In this document: positions 8,999-18,284 of the stretch, in pieces | Layout of the letters: each line of letters starts with the position of its first letter | Position numbering within the stretch: the stretch's first letter is position 1 | Assembly (NCBI RefSeq): GCF_009720525.1 | Contig: NZ_CP043930.1 | Coordinates: 6,894,001 to 6,958,000 of the forward strand | Direction: 5' to 3' | DNA length: 64,000 bases | From: Gimesia benthica | GTDB taxonomy: Bacteria > Planctomycetota > Planctomycetia > Planctomycetales > Planctomycetaceae | The notes under the pieces: generated by a model | The model's database searches: none | What the model saw: the letters and a program-made list of their open reading frames with translations, nothing else | What the model was told of the DNA's origin: nothing | Position numbers and translations under genes: made by a program

Positions 8999-10270
8999 AT
9001 GAATGATTCACAATACATCACACGCCGGGACTTGCTGGCCAGTGCTGCTGCACTCGCGTGTGGCGTTTCTACCCAACGTGGCTATGCGACTTTGAAAAAT
9101 CAGGTGAAGCCAAAATCGGTCGCAGCGGTGATCTCCATTTATGAGCCAGGGACTCACGCTGATGTGCTGATTGGGAAAATTCTGGAGGGCTGGAAACAGG
9201 ACGGCGGTCCGGGACCTGCACTGAAGCTGTCATCTTTATATGTAGATCAGGTTTCTGATCGGGACCTCTCTCGCCGGATGGCTGAAAAATATAGCATACC
9301 TGTTTTCGATACGATCGAAAAAACAGTCACGGTGGGTGGTGATCAGATACCCGTGGATGCTGTTATCAGTATCGGGGAGCACGGTGACTACCCCTTCAAT
9401 GAAAAAGGTCAGCAGCTCTATCCGCGGCGTCGTTTTTTTAAAGAGATAACCGACACCTTCCGCAAGTATCAGCGGGTTGTACCTGTTTTCAATGATAAGC
9501 ATCCCGGACCGGTCTGGAATGATGCCAAATGGATGTATGATCGTGCCCGGGAGATGAAAATCCCTTTCATGGCCGGTTCTTCTCTGCCCCTCACATATCG
9601 GAAACCGGAAATCAAAGTTCCCCCAGGGTCTGAAATTGAAGCGGCGGTCGGCATCGGTTACTCGGGGCTCGACATCTATGGCATTCATGCCCTCGAGAGC
9701 TTTCAGTGCCTGGTGGAACGCCGCCGGGGAGCAGAAACAGGCGTGAAATGGGTTCAATACCTGGAGGGAGATGCCATGTGGGCCGTACTCGATCAGGGGA
9801 TTGTCTCGCAGTCTCTCTTCGATGCGGCACTCGCTGAGGTGCCGAAAGTCAGGGAAGGGGATGTCCGTAAAGATCCTGATGCGGGGCTGTTCCTGTTTCA
9901 ATACAACGATGGGTTCATGGGAGCCGTCTTCATGCTGCAGTCCGTGAATCGAACGTCAGTGGCCCTGAAGCTCAAAGGTCAGCCACAACCGCTGGCGACC
10001 CAGTTCGAAGAACGTACCGAACCCGCGCATCCGCATTTCGCCTACCTGCTGAAGGCCATCGAACGCATGTTCCATACGGGACAACCCAGTTATCCCGTCG
10101 AGCGAACGCTGTTAACCAGCGGGATCCTCGATCGTACTCTGAATTCAAGGTTTCAGGGCGGAAAAAAACTGCAGACGCCCGAACTGGCGATTCATTATCA
10201 GCCCGTCGATTATCCTCACGCTCCCCTGCCTGATCTGAGCTCCAATCCGTCACTGCCGTTACCTGAATGA
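8999..10270 (+). CDS. Tat-exported planctomycete protein of unknown function
   Basis: 423 residues. The N-terminus TRRDLLASAAALACG is a twin-arginine signal, so the protein is exported folded, probably with a cofactor. After it comes SVAAVISIYEPGTHADVLIGK, alternating strands and helices to about residue 200 and a DGFMGAVFMLQSVN segment in the second half. The first half resembles a nucleotide-binding fold loosely like Gfo/Idh/MocA oxidoreductases, but I see no clear glycine-rich dinucleotide motif. I do not recognise the family beyond similar uncharacterised planctomycete proteins. ATG at 8999 has GAGG seven bases upstream. It follows the haem/propeller gene but is separated by a terminator, so it has its own promoter. 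It is convergent with the WD40 gene, with about 50 bases between stops. Confidence 0.75.
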   Translation: MNDSQYITRRDLLASAAALACGVSTQRGYATLKNQVKPKSVAAVISIYEPGTHADVLIGKILEGWKQDGGPGPALKLSSLYVDQVSDRDLSRRMAEKYSIPVFDTIEKTVTVGGDQIPVDAVISIGEHGDYPFNEKGQQLYPRRRFFKEITDTFRKYQRVVPVFNDKHPGPVWNDAKWMYDRAREMKIPFMAGSSLPLTYRKPEIKVPPGSEIEAAVGIGYSGLDIYGIHALESFQCLVERRRGAETGVKWVQYLEGDAMWAVLDQGIVSQSLFDAALAEVPKVREGDVRKDPDAGLFLFQYNDGFMGAVFMLQSVNRTSVALKLKGQPQPLATQFEERTEPAHPHFAYLLKAIERMFHTGQPSYPVERTLLTSGILDRTLNSRFQGGKKLQTPELAIHYQPVDYPHAPLPDLSSNPSLPLPE

Positions 10271-10323
10271 ACCAGATAGACGGCCATCGACTCCGGATGT
10301 GTCGCTTTCAAATGGTTGTCAGC

Positions 10324-13215
10324 TCAGTTCGATCGGTCGGCCAGTTTTTCTTTGCGTTTGACGTGCAGTAGGACGGGGATGGAAGTCTGTCTGCCTTCCT
10401 GATCAGCACGCAGGTGGAACAGCCGGGTTGTTTCAGGCACCCATTTCGCGGCGGTCAGGTAGAATGTTCGTTCGCTCTGATCGTCCAGCAGCAATAAACC
10501 GTTCAGGCCGATGTTGTCGACAAACACGCCGTGTGGCAGATTTCGGCCGGCATATTCACGACCAAAGCCGACGACACCTTTGTAACCATCCCTCAGCACC
10601 ACGACTTTGGCTGCGATTGTTTCACCTGGATGGATCGTCAACTCCAGCGGTTTATCTGGGATTTCTGCCAGTTGATCTCCTGCGATACTCAATCCGTCTG
10701 AATCGAGGGCAACCATCCGAATCATCAGACGCGGCTTCTTCTGAACCTGGACCACGCCGAGAGGATTGACATTATGGCTGACTTCTTTGCCCACGATGGT
10801 CGCGGTGGCGGAGACGTTTACACTCTTATATCGAGCATCCGATGGGCGAGGAGCAACCAGGGGGCCGTCCGTTTCCTCAACAGGATCGGCGTAAATTGTC
10901 CCATAAGCCCGGTCGTGACCAGCCTGAATGATGATGGGACTGGTAACATGCAGGCCAGGGGGAACATCAGAAATGTCCACGCGGATCGGACCATCAAAAC
11001 CATCAATTCGCTGGGCGACCAGTTCAATTTCCTGTCCACTGCCAGCGTTGACCTTGGGATTGGCTCCATTCAGTGTCACTTTGAAATCGGGCTGACGGGG
11101 ACGAACTGTCAGATCATAATGAAAATCCTGCCCTTGAAAACCTCGCACGTCCGAGACACGCACTAGGTAGGTGCCGTCCTTGGGGGCTTTGAAGATCAGT
11201 CGCGAGTCATCTCCCAGTTCGCGTCTGCCATCGTCGTTGTTCTCGTAATAGATCGTAAACACCGGGAGTCCATTGGGAGGCAGTTCGGTTCCCGCAGGAT
11301 AGGGATCGACGATATAGCAGGGTTCGTGTAATGCATGCGTAATCGGCGAGGTGCCAAAATAGGTATAGCGCCGACCGAGACCCGGATAAACGTTGAAGCC
11401 CGAGTCGGGACCACGGGGATAGAGCCAGAGTTTGACGACTTCCCCGTTGCAATACAGGTACTCATTCAATTCCATCTCCCGCCAGTTGTGGATGCGGAAA
11501 TCGTTGACGATGTTGGAATCCTTGCCGCGGAAGGTGAAATACGAGTCACGTACCGCCCGCAACAAGATGCGGGGAATCTGGTTGCCTTCTGCATCCAGAA
11601 CTTCAATTTTGGAATCGAGCTTTGATTTCTTACGGGCGGCGTTGGTTTCAATCAGCCATTCCTGGCCCGCTTTGGATTGGAACTGGTACAGGTCGACATC
11701 GGTCTGTCCGGACTGAGAGCCATTGATCAGACCGCTGGCGACGACAGAGACTCCCTTGAGAGGCGTCGCCTGCCCAGGCTGGTTGTTGGGTTCCTGTTCT
11801 TTAATCTGCACTGTTTCAGCAGAAGCCATCGGTGTGAATTTATCTGTTTCAGGGGACTGTCGGGCAATAATCTGTCCGGTCCTGCCTGCAGGCAGACTGG
11901 CAGGCAGGGTAAACCGTTTCAGCTGTCCGTTACTGAAGCCCACGATGGCTGTCTGTGAATCGGGTGCGAAAGCGACCGACGTGGGGATTGCGGGCAGATT
12001 TTCAATTACATGCAGTAACTGCAACTGGTCTGCATCCCAGATTTTCAGTGAACGGTCATCCGAAATGGAAGCCAGCCATTTCCCATCCGGGGAATAAGTG
12101 ATCTGAATCACCGGGCTTTCATGCGCGAAGCGGGCAATCACCAGTGGATTGATTCGTGCTGACTTCCGGGAAACAAATCGCCATTTGCGGATCCGGTTAT
12201 CGGCTCCCGTAGCGACGATGTAGTTCCCATCCGGGCTGAAGTTCACTGATGTCTGTTCTTTGAGAGGCTGACTCAGTGTATCCAGCCGTTCTCCCGTGGC
12301 GACCTGCCAGACTTTGACTGTTGCATCTGCAGAGGCACTCGCGAGTGCCGTCGAATCAGGGCTGAATGCGAGATCAAAAATCGCACCGTTGTGCCCGCTT
12401 AACGTTCTGACTTTTTTGCCGGTTGCGATATCCCAGAGAATAATGTTGTTATCGTAACTTCCGGTCGCCAGCCATTTCTGGTCCGGGCTGACCTGTGCTG
12501 CATAGAGAACATCTTTATGGCCTACAAATTCGTGAAGCTTTTTCCCGGTACCCACTTCCCAGATGTCCGCCTGTCCGAACAGCCCTGTCGTTCCCGAAGA
12601 TGTGATCAGCCACTTGCCATCGTTACTGAAGCGAACCGAATTCACTTTACCGGGCAGACCTTTGATGGTGCGTACCAGTTTGTTCGATTTCCCTGATAGC
12701 AGGTCAATCTCCGAGAAACGGGCGATGGCAATCAGGTCGCTTGCAGGAGACCAGACCAGGGATGCAATCGGTTTGGAGATTCCCTGTGCCGGTTTGATCT
12801 CAGGAACGGTCAATTCCATCCGCAACGGTTCCTTGCCTGAGGGGCCTTTAGCGCCCTGATTGATCCATTCTGTCAGTACCGCGATTTCAGCATCAGTCAG
12901 TTTCTCGCCGCTGTCTTCCGGAGGCATTACCGGTTTAAGTTCGCCCTTGATCATGCGGATCAGGCGACTCGATTGACTGTCACCCGGCAGGACCGCAGGG
13001 CCGTGTTCTCCCCCTTTCAGTAGGTCAGTGAAAGTCTCTGTCGAGAATTTTCCTTCCCCATCGTCTGCTGTATGACAGCCTTCACAATATTTGCGGAGCA
13101 GGGGAGCGACCTGTTTTGAATAATCAATGGGCGCTTCCGCAGCCGGGACTGACTGCGGGAGAATCAGCAGCAGGCAGGCAGTAGCCAACAGGAATTTATC
13201 AGAAAATTTCAACAT
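10324..13215 (-). CDS. Planctomycete cytochrome plus seven-bladed WD40 propeller protein
   Basis: 963 residues. Signal peptide to about 26, then a PSCyt1-type cytochrome domain with CEGCH at 44-48 and the MPPEDSG...LTEWINQGAKG segment typical of these domains. Residues about 150-450 hold seven WD40-like blades (for example FSPDSTALASASADATVKVW and YSPDGKWLASISDDRSLKIW). A C-terminal region of about 450 residues is beta-rich and resembles the pre-peptidase and Ig-like modules of planctomycete secreted proteins. The longer start at 13227 overlaps the TGAGG ribosome site, so ATG 13215 is preferred. Last gene of the minus-strand cassette with DUF1549/DUF1553 and DUF1501, 62 bases after the previous stop. 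It is probably a periplasmic or surface electron-transfer or binding protein; substrate unknown. Confidence 0.85.
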   Translation of the reverse strand: MLKFSDKFLLATACLLLILPQSVPAAEAPIDYSKQVAPLLRKYCEGCHTADDGEGKFSTETFTDLLKGGEHGPAVLPGDSQSSRLIRMIKGELKPVMPPEDSGEKLTDAEIAVLTEWINQGAKGPSGKEPLRMELTVPEIKPAQGISKPIASLVWSPASDLIAIARFSEIDLLSGKSNKLVRTIKGLPGKVNSVRFSNDGKWLITSSGTTGLFGQADIWEVGTGKKLHEFVGHKDVLYAAQVSPDQKWLATGSYDNNIILWDIATGKKVRTLSGHNGAIFDLAFSPDSTALASASADATVKVWQVATGERLDTLSQPLKEQTSVNFSPDGNYIVATGADNRIRKWRFVSRKSARINPLVIARFAHESPVIQITYSPDGKWLASISDDRSLKIWDADQLQLLHVIENLPAIPTSVAFAPDSQTAIVGFSNGQLKRFTLPASLPAGRTGQIIARQSPETDKFTPMASAETVQIKEQEPNNQPGQATPLKGVSVVASGLINGSQSGQTDVDLYQFQSKAGQEWLIETNAARKKSKLDSKIEVLDAEGNQIPRILLRAVRDSYFTFRGKDSNIVNDFRIHNWREMELNEYLYCNGEVVKLWLYPRGPDSGFNVYPGLGRRYTYFGTSPITHALHEPCYIVDPYPAGTELPPNGLPVFTIYYENNDDGRRELGDDSRLIFKAPKDGTYLVRVSDVRGFQGQDFHYDLTVRPRQPDFKVTLNGANPKVNAGSGQEIELVAQRIDGFDGPIRVDISDVPPGLHVTSPIIIQAGHDRAYGTIYADPVEETDGPLVAPRPSDARYKSVNVSATATIVGKEVSHNVNPLGVVQVQKKPRLMIRMVALDSDGLSIAGDQLAEIPDKPLELTIHPGETIAAKVVVLRDGYKGVVGFGREYAGRNLPHGVFVDNIGLNGLLLLDDQSERTFYLTAAKWVPETTRLFHLRADQEGRQTSIPVLLHVKRKEKLADRSN

Positions 13216-13277
13216 GGATAGCCTCAAGTGAGCGACTTTAAATCATGGTATGAATGTTGTTTATGAGTTCGATCTCA

Positions 13278-15782
13278 TCAATGGTTAAACAGAAACTCGC
13301 GGCTGCTGAGCACGCCCCAGAACAGGTCTTCTACGACCTGGCGTCTCTCTGCCTGCGGGGTCTCTTTCAGAATATTGAGCAACTGGGTGTTTTCCTCTGG
13401 AGTGGGTTTCCGCGAGAGGCACAGCAGATAAATCTGCTCCACCAGTTCCTGGTCTGACTGTTTGGCATTCAGCAGTTTTGTGACCCGACTTTCTTTGGCT
13501 TTGAGCTTGTTATTGATGGTGTCGCCATTCGAGAGGTGCAGCACCTGAACCATCGTTGGTTCTTCGGAACGCTCGCATTCACAGGTAATCATCCGCTCGT
13601 TGCGTCCAAACGTTTTCAGGAAGTAGGAGATCACAGACGAATCATATAATTGAATTGCCCGGGTCCCTTTGGGATAGAAGTCGGTATTCTGCGGATTTGG
13701 TTCGTAATACTTCGTGAATTCATCCGGTACTTCAGTGACCTGCGAAATGGCATCCAGCAGGACTTCGGCCATCATCCGCCGGGGATAGTAGCGGGAGTAG
13801 AATCGTTTTTCGTCTTTGTTTTCAGGCAGAGGTTGACTGCTGCGTTGATAAGCAGCTGACTGCAGGATGACCCGCATCAGCGCTTTCAGGTCGAAGTTCT
13901 GGTCTTTAAGATAGTCGGATGCAGCTGACAGCAACTCCTCGTTACTCGCGGGGTTTGATTCCCGCATGTCATCCACCGCTTCGACCAGGCCGACTCCGAA
14001 GAAGTTGGCCCAGACGCGGTTTGTAATGGAACGGCTGAAGAAGGGGTTCTCTTTCGCAGTCAACCAGTCCGCCAGATAGACGCGGCGGTCTTCGGGAGCA
14101 TTGATGTCAATCGGTGCGCCATCCAGGGGAGTGGGGGGCTGAGGTTTACCCGTCAGCGGTTGAGCCAGGTCCCCTTTGGTCGCTACAAACAGGGTGCGAA
14201 TACCATCGCCTGAACCCTGGCTGCCACCCCAGCCCTTAGCTCGCACACGGGCGAAGAAATTAGCCATCGCGTAGTATTGGCCGTTGGTCCATTTTTCGAG
14301 TGGATGGTTATGGCACTTCGCACAACCGATGGCCAGACCCAGAAATGCCTGGCTCACATTTTCCGTCATGGATTCCGGATCCTGGTGGATCGCGTAAAAG
14401 TTGGTTGCACCGTTTTCGATGCTGCTCCCCTGAGCGGTAATAAGTTCATGTACCAGCTTGTCCCAGGGAGTGTTCTGCTTCACATGCTGATAGATCCAGT
14501 CGTGATAGGCTTTGACTGCCTGAGGACGAATCAACTCGCCATTCACCAGCAACAGGTCAGACCATTTGTAGGTCCAGTAATCCACGAACTCGGGGCTGTT
14601 TAACAGCTGTTCGATCAACTGGTTTCGTTTGTCCGGGCGCTGATCAGCGAGAAAGGCTTTGACTTCGGCCGGTGTGGGAAGGGTACCTATCGTATCGATG
14701 TAGACCCGGCGGACAAATTCGGCATCGGTCGCCTGGGGCGAGGGGGGCAGGTTCAAACGTTTGAGCTGTTTGATGACCAGCTCATCGATGAAATTGTGTT
14801 TGGGGGATCCGGCATAGACGTCCGGATTGATGTCCTGCGGATAGGGAGACGTGATTTTGGAGATCGCGACTTTACTGGAGAAGATGCAGACAATCGCGCC
14901 TTCCCCGTATCCGGTGACTTTGATATTTCCTGCTTCGTCTACCTGGGCGACGCTTTCATTCACGGACGAAAATGCAGTCCAGCGGGTGACATCGCGGACA
15001 GAGTTGTCTGAGTAGCGTGCCTGGACCAATAGACGCTGTGATTGTCCTTTGGTGAGGATCGAACGACCGGGAAGGACCTGCAGGCTTTCGATGACAGGAT
15101 CCTGCTCAGCCGGCGGTGTCGCCCCCTGTGCGATCCATTCGGAGAGAATCCGGTATTCCCGGGAATCGGTTTCGAAGCGGACGCCCCCTTTGTGAGGAAC
15201 TGCTCCCGTTGGTTTGATCAACAGCAGGCTGCGGGCCGGGTCTGATAGTTCGATGCGTCGTCCGCGTGCCTGTTCGACAATGGTGTGGAAGTCGCCGGGC
15301 ACATCATACGCTTTGAGTGAGAGACGAAAGCCCCCCTTGCCTGCCAGGGCGCCGTGACAGGGGCCTGAATTACAGCCTGTCTTGGTCAGGACCGGCTCAA
15401 TATCGTTGCGAAAACTCCAGCGGTGTGGCTGGTCGAGACCACTGACGGTGACTTGGCTGGTCGATTTAGCCGAACCGGACTGGACGGTAATCTGGGCAGT
15501 GCCATTCCCGACCGGGACCGCGGTCTGGTCTTCAATTTTGACGACGTCCGGATTACTGGAAGTCAGCTGGAATGGTGTCGTGACCGGTCCAGTGACTTCG
15601 TCATTGGTCAGTGTCTGCACCGAAAGCCCCTGGCGGGCTTCACTGCCACGCAGATCGATGGTTTGCGGGAACAGCTTGATGGCGGTGTCTGTTTGTGTCG
15701 CTGCCTGAGAGTGTGCAGGGCAGAGCACGCCAGCAAGGCAGGCGACGAGCAGGATGGATAAGACAGATGTTCGAGGAGTCAT
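13278..15782 (-). CDS. Ig-like, CX4CH cytochrome, DUF1549 and DUF1553 protein
   Basis: 834 residues. Signal peptide ending near AHSQA, an Ig-like (Big_2-type) domain at about 35-115, a planctomycete haem motif CNSGPCH (C137, C142, H143, a CX4CH variant common in this family) with GKGGFRLSLKAYD, a second Ig-like stretch at about 210-290, DUF1549 (PSCyt2) at about 335-540 with CAKCHNHPLEKW, and DUF1553 (PSD1) to the end with ITNRVWANFFGVGLVEAVDD. These domains were defined from planctomycete genomes; the catalytic role is unknown, though multi-haem electron transfer linked to polymer breakdown is often suggested. It is the middle gene of a DUF1501-DUF1549/1553-WD40 cassette. Confidence 0.9.
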   Translation of the reverse strand: MTPRTSVLSILLVACLAGVLCPAHSQAATQTDTAIKLFPQTIDLRGSEARQGLSVQTLTNDEVTGPVTTPFQLTSSNPDVVKIEDQTAVPVGNGTAQITVQSGSAKSTSQVTVSGLDQPHRWSFRNDIEPVLTKTGCNSGPCHGALAGKGGFRLSLKAYDVPGDFHTIVEQARGRRIELSDPARSLLLIKPTGAVPHKGGVRFETDSREYRILSEWIAQGATPPAEQDPVIESLQVLPGRSILTKGQSQRLLVQARYSDNSVRDVTRWTAFSSVNESVAQVDEAGNIKVTGYGEGAIVCIFSSKVAISKITSPYPQDINPDVYAGSPKHNFIDELVIKQLKRLNLPPSPQATDAEFVRRVYIDTIGTLPTPAEVKAFLADQRPDKRNQLIEQLLNSPEFVDYWTYKWSDLLLVNGELIRPQAVKAYHDWIYQHVKQNTPWDKLVHELITAQGSSIENGATNFYAIHQDPESMTENVSQAFLGLAIGCAKCHNHPLEKWTNGQYYAMANFFARVRAKGWGGSQGSGDGIRTLFVATKGDLAQPLTGKPQPPTPLDGAPIDINAPEDRRVYLADWLTAKENPFFSRSITNRVWANFFGVGLVEAVDDMRESNPASNEELLSAASDYLKDQNFDLKALMRVILQSAAYQRSSQPLPENKDEKRFYSRYYPRRMMAEVLLDAISQVTEVPDEFTKYYEPNPQNTDFYPKGTRAIQLYDSSVISYFLKTFGRNERMITCECERSEEPTMVQVLHLSNGDTINNKLKAKESRVTKLLNAKQSDQELVEQIYLLCLSRKPTPEENTQLLNILKETPQAERRQVVEDLFWGVLSSREFLFNH

Positions 15783-15865
15783 TGAGCACTTCTCTTCGTG
15801 TTATAATTAAAACTGTCGTGGTTTGATCAAAGTACGTAACGGCCGCGCAGCGACAAGGCCAGTTT

Positions 15866-15925
15866 GTTCCTCGTTAGAGTGAGGAACTCAACGTCTATTT
15901 AGTCTCAGTTGAGGTTTGAACTGAG
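15866..15925 (-). other. Two hairpins between DUF1501 and DUF1549/DUF1553 genes
   Basis: The 150-base gap contains two perfect 7-base inverted repeats: GTTCCTC/GAGGAAC at 15866-15887, and CTCAGTT/AACTGAG at 15904-15925, the latter beginning nine bases past the upstream stop. Neither has a T-run. They could adjust the relative amount of the two transcripts by processing or partial termination. Confidence 0.4.
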
Positions 15926-15933
15926 GTTACGCG

Positions 15934-17310
15934 TTAAAACAGTTCACGGATTTCCTGCTTACCCACATCCACCAGCGGGAAGGGGCGACCGGCGGGGCCG
16001 GGGAGCACCGTGTGCAGATCGAAGCCGAGGCTGTGGTAAACGGTCGCTGCCAGATCCCCGGGAGAAACCGGTCGATCTGCAGGCACACCACCAATCGGAT
16101 CGCTGCTGCCGACCACGCGTCCACCCTGGACGCCTCCGCCGGCAAAGTAACAGGTAAAACATTGAGGCCAGTGGTCACGGCCTCCGGCTGGATTGACTTT
16201 CGGGGTGCGGCCAAATTCCGCCACGTTGCAGACCAGGGTTTCGTCCAGCATGCCCCGGTCGTACAGATCTTCAATCAAGGCGCTGTAAGCCTGATCGTAC
16301 ATAGGGGCAACGATATTTTTCATCCCCTCAATGGAAGTGAAAGGTTTCGAGCCGTGAATATCCCAGGTGATTTCGTTGAACACGGTCAGGAAGGTGTTGA
16401 TTGTTACAAAACGCACGCCGGCTTCCACCAGACGACGGGAGAGCAGACAGCATTGCCCGAAGCGGTTCATGCCGTAACGTTCGCGGACCTTCATGGGTTC
16501 TTTGGAGAGGTCAAAGGCTTCGCGGGCCTCTTTACTGGTCATCAGGCGATAGGCCGAGTGAAAATTACCGTTCAGCAGTTTGGCGTCTTCGGTCGATTCA
16601 AAATGATCGATCGTACTGTCGACCACGTCGCGGATTTTACGGCGACGTTCCAGACGGGCCGAGCCGATCTCCTGGGGAGGCAGCATGTCGGGAACTTTAA
16701 AGTTCGGTTTGGAAGGGTCGGCCATCAGGGCAAATGGATCATGAGCTTTACCCAGGAAGCCGCCCGCCTGACCATTAGGCAGGTTTCCACCGCCGCGTCC
16801 CATTGTTTCGGGGAGGACCACGTTAGCGGGCAGGTCGGTTTTGCGCCCCCGCAGATAATCGACCACCGAGCCGATGTGAGGAGTATTGATTCCACCCGTG
16901 AAGAGACGACCGGTCTGCATCATCTGCCAGCCGGCATCGTGGACCGCTGCCGCGGTATGATAACAGGAGCGGACCAGCGAGAACTTGTCGGCTACGCGCG
17001 CATGCAGCGGGAAAATTTCGGAAATATTGATATCGGGGGAAGCGGTATCGATGGGCTTGAAGGGACCCCGGATTTCGGACGGTGCCTCTGGCTTCATATC
17101 GAAGGTGTCGAGCTGACTCGGGGCACCCAGATTGAAGATCATAATCGCCGCACGGTTGTCGTTCTTCTTATCGACCATCCCGCGTTCTTTGGCTTCGAGG
17201 TACTGTGGCAGTGAGAGCCCCATGGCGCCTAATGTACCGACTTGCAGAAAGTCTCTGCGGGTGACTCCGCTACAGGTATGCGCTGTGCCTTTGCCAGTGA
17301 ACTTCAGCAT
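15934..17310 (-). CDS. DUF1501 protein, Tat-exported
   Basis: 458 residues from ATG 17310; the ATG at 17322 overlaps the GAGG ribosome site and is unlikely. The twin-arginine signal is TRRDFLQVGTLGAMG. DUF1501 features follow: IMIFNLGAPSQLDTFDMKP at about 56-74, AEFGRTPKVNPAGGRDHWP and the C-terminal DLAATVYHSLGFD. DUF1501 belongs to the alkaline-phosphatase/sulfatase-like superfamily by fold, but the usual metal ligands are only partly recognisable, so enzymatic activity is unproven. These proteins nearly always occur next to DUF1549/DUF1553 partners, as here. It is the first gene of the cassette and is divergent from the PAS-AraC regulator, which probably controls it. Confidence 0.9.
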   Translation of the reverse strand: MLKFTGKGTAHTCSGVTRRDFLQVGTLGAMGLSLPQYLEAKERGMVDKKNDNRAAIMIFNLGAPSQLDTFDMKPEAPSEIRGPFKPIDTASPDINISEIFPLHARVADKFSLVRSCYHTAAAVHDAGWQMMQTGRLFTGGINTPHIGSVVDYLRGRKTDLPANVVLPETMGRGGGNLPNGQAGGFLGKAHDPFALMADPSKPNFKVPDMLPPQEIGSARLERRRKIRDVVDSTIDHFESTEDAKLLNGNFHSAYRLMTSKEAREAFDLSKEPMKVRERYGMNRFGQCCLLSRRLVEAGVRFVTINTFLTVFNEITWDIHGSKPFTSIEGMKNIVAPMYDQAYSALIEDLYDRGMLDETLVCNVAEFGRTPKVNPAGGRDHWPQCFTCYFAGGGVQGGRVVGSSDPIGGVPADRPVSPGDLAATVYHSLGFDLHTVLPGPAGRPFPLVDVGKQEIRELF

Positions 17311-17398
17311 GATGAACCTCAATGTGTGGAATACGAATTAGGATCTGTCAGCGGCAGAATCCGGCTATAAATATCAGTCAGATGGAAACTGAACCACC

Positions 17399-17419
17399 GC
17401 GCGAATTTCCTACTCGCGC
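17399..17419. promoter_or_regulatory. Inverted repeat in the DUF1501/AraC divergent region
   Basis: GCGCGA (17399-17404) and TCGCGC (17414-17419) form a perfect 6-base inverted repeat with a 9-base spacer, about halfway between the start of the DUF1501 cassette and the start of the AraC-type regulator. Position suggests an operator for one or both directions; AraC proteins more often use direct repeats, so this is tentative. Confidence 0.35.
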
Positions 17420-17512
17420 AAGAAATCCCTGATTCGTTTATTTTCGCATATCGTAGACGCAAAGATCAACATCGTCTTGTACGAATGACGCATAAATTTG
17501 TATTATTTACGC

Positions 17513-18274
17513 ATGCAAGATCCTCAGAAATTCCGCGACGATTTCCTGAAACGCCTTGACAACAAACTCCATCTGGAAGAACTCTTCAACTACATTCCCG
17601 ATGCTTATTTCTTTGCCAAGGACGCACAGGGACGTTTTATCAATATCAGTCGTGCCTGGATGGATGTGCGAGCGATTCCCCGCGAGGAAGACATCATCGG
17701 CAAGACCGATTTCGACATCCATCCCAAGGATCTCGCAGAACAATACGTGGCTGAAGATCAGCGGGTAATGGAATCTGGTACTCCACTTCCCAACCAGGTC
17801 TGGTTAATTCCCGATCGCCAGGGAAATCTGAAATGGTATCTCTGCAGTAAGATTCCCCTGTTCGGCGATGGTGGCAAGGTGATTGGCGTGGCCGGCGTGC
17901 TACGCGACATCAAAGTTGCCGGCTCCGAATTTCAGTCTTACCAGGAACTCGACCAGGTGATCGCCTATGTTCTGGAACATTACCAGGAACGCATCCAGAT
18001 TTCCGAACTGGCCGATCTGATCTTTCTTTCTGTCAGTCAGCTCGATCGGAAATTTAAAAAGCTGTATCAGATTACTCCTCAAAAATATATTCTGCGGGTT
18101 CGCATCAACGCCGCTTGTCAACTGCTGACGCGAACCGAAAAACGGGTGTCCGAAATCGCCCTCGAATCCGGCTTTTACGATCAGAGTTATTTTACCAAAC
18201 AGTTTGTCAACCTAATGGGGCTCTCTCCTTCCGAGTACCGTAAACGTTTTCGGCAGGAGACGGAGATGGCCTGA
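17513..18274 (+). CDS. PAS-domain AraC-family transcription regulator
   Basis: 253 residues. The N-terminal half (about 15-125) is a PAS domain: LFNYIPDAYFFAKDAQGRF, GKTDFDIHP, then GVAGVLRDI at its end. The C-terminal half (about 145-245) is an AraC-type double helix-turn-helix with ISELADLIFLSVSQLDRKFK and the second motif VSEIALESGFYDQSYFTKQF followed by LSPSEYRKRF. The frame can also open at TTG 17498, but ATG 17513 is the more natural start; no clear ribosome site precedes either. It is divergent from the DUF1501/DUF1549/WD40 cassette and convergent with the second DUF1501 gene (10 bases apart). It is the likely ligand-responsive regulator of the divergent cassette (inference from position). 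Confidence 0.88.
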   Translation: MQDPQKFRDDFLKRLDNKLHLEELFNYIPDAYFFAKDAQGRFINISRAWMDVRAIPREEDIIGKTDFDIHPKDLAEQYVAEDQRVMESGTPLPNQVWLIPDRQGNLKWYLCSKIPLFGDGGKVIGVAGVLRDIKVAGSEFQSYQELDQVIAYVLEHYQERIQISELADLIFLSVSQLDRKFKKLYQITPQKYILRVRINAACQLLTRTEKRVSEIALESGFYDQSYFTKQFVNLMGLSPSEYRKRFRQETEMA

Positions 18275-18284
18275 ATCAGATCGA

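Noticed and set aside
16012-17214. 400-codon plus-strand frame
   Set aside because: Reverse of the DUF1501 gene, which carries a Tat signal and family motifs.
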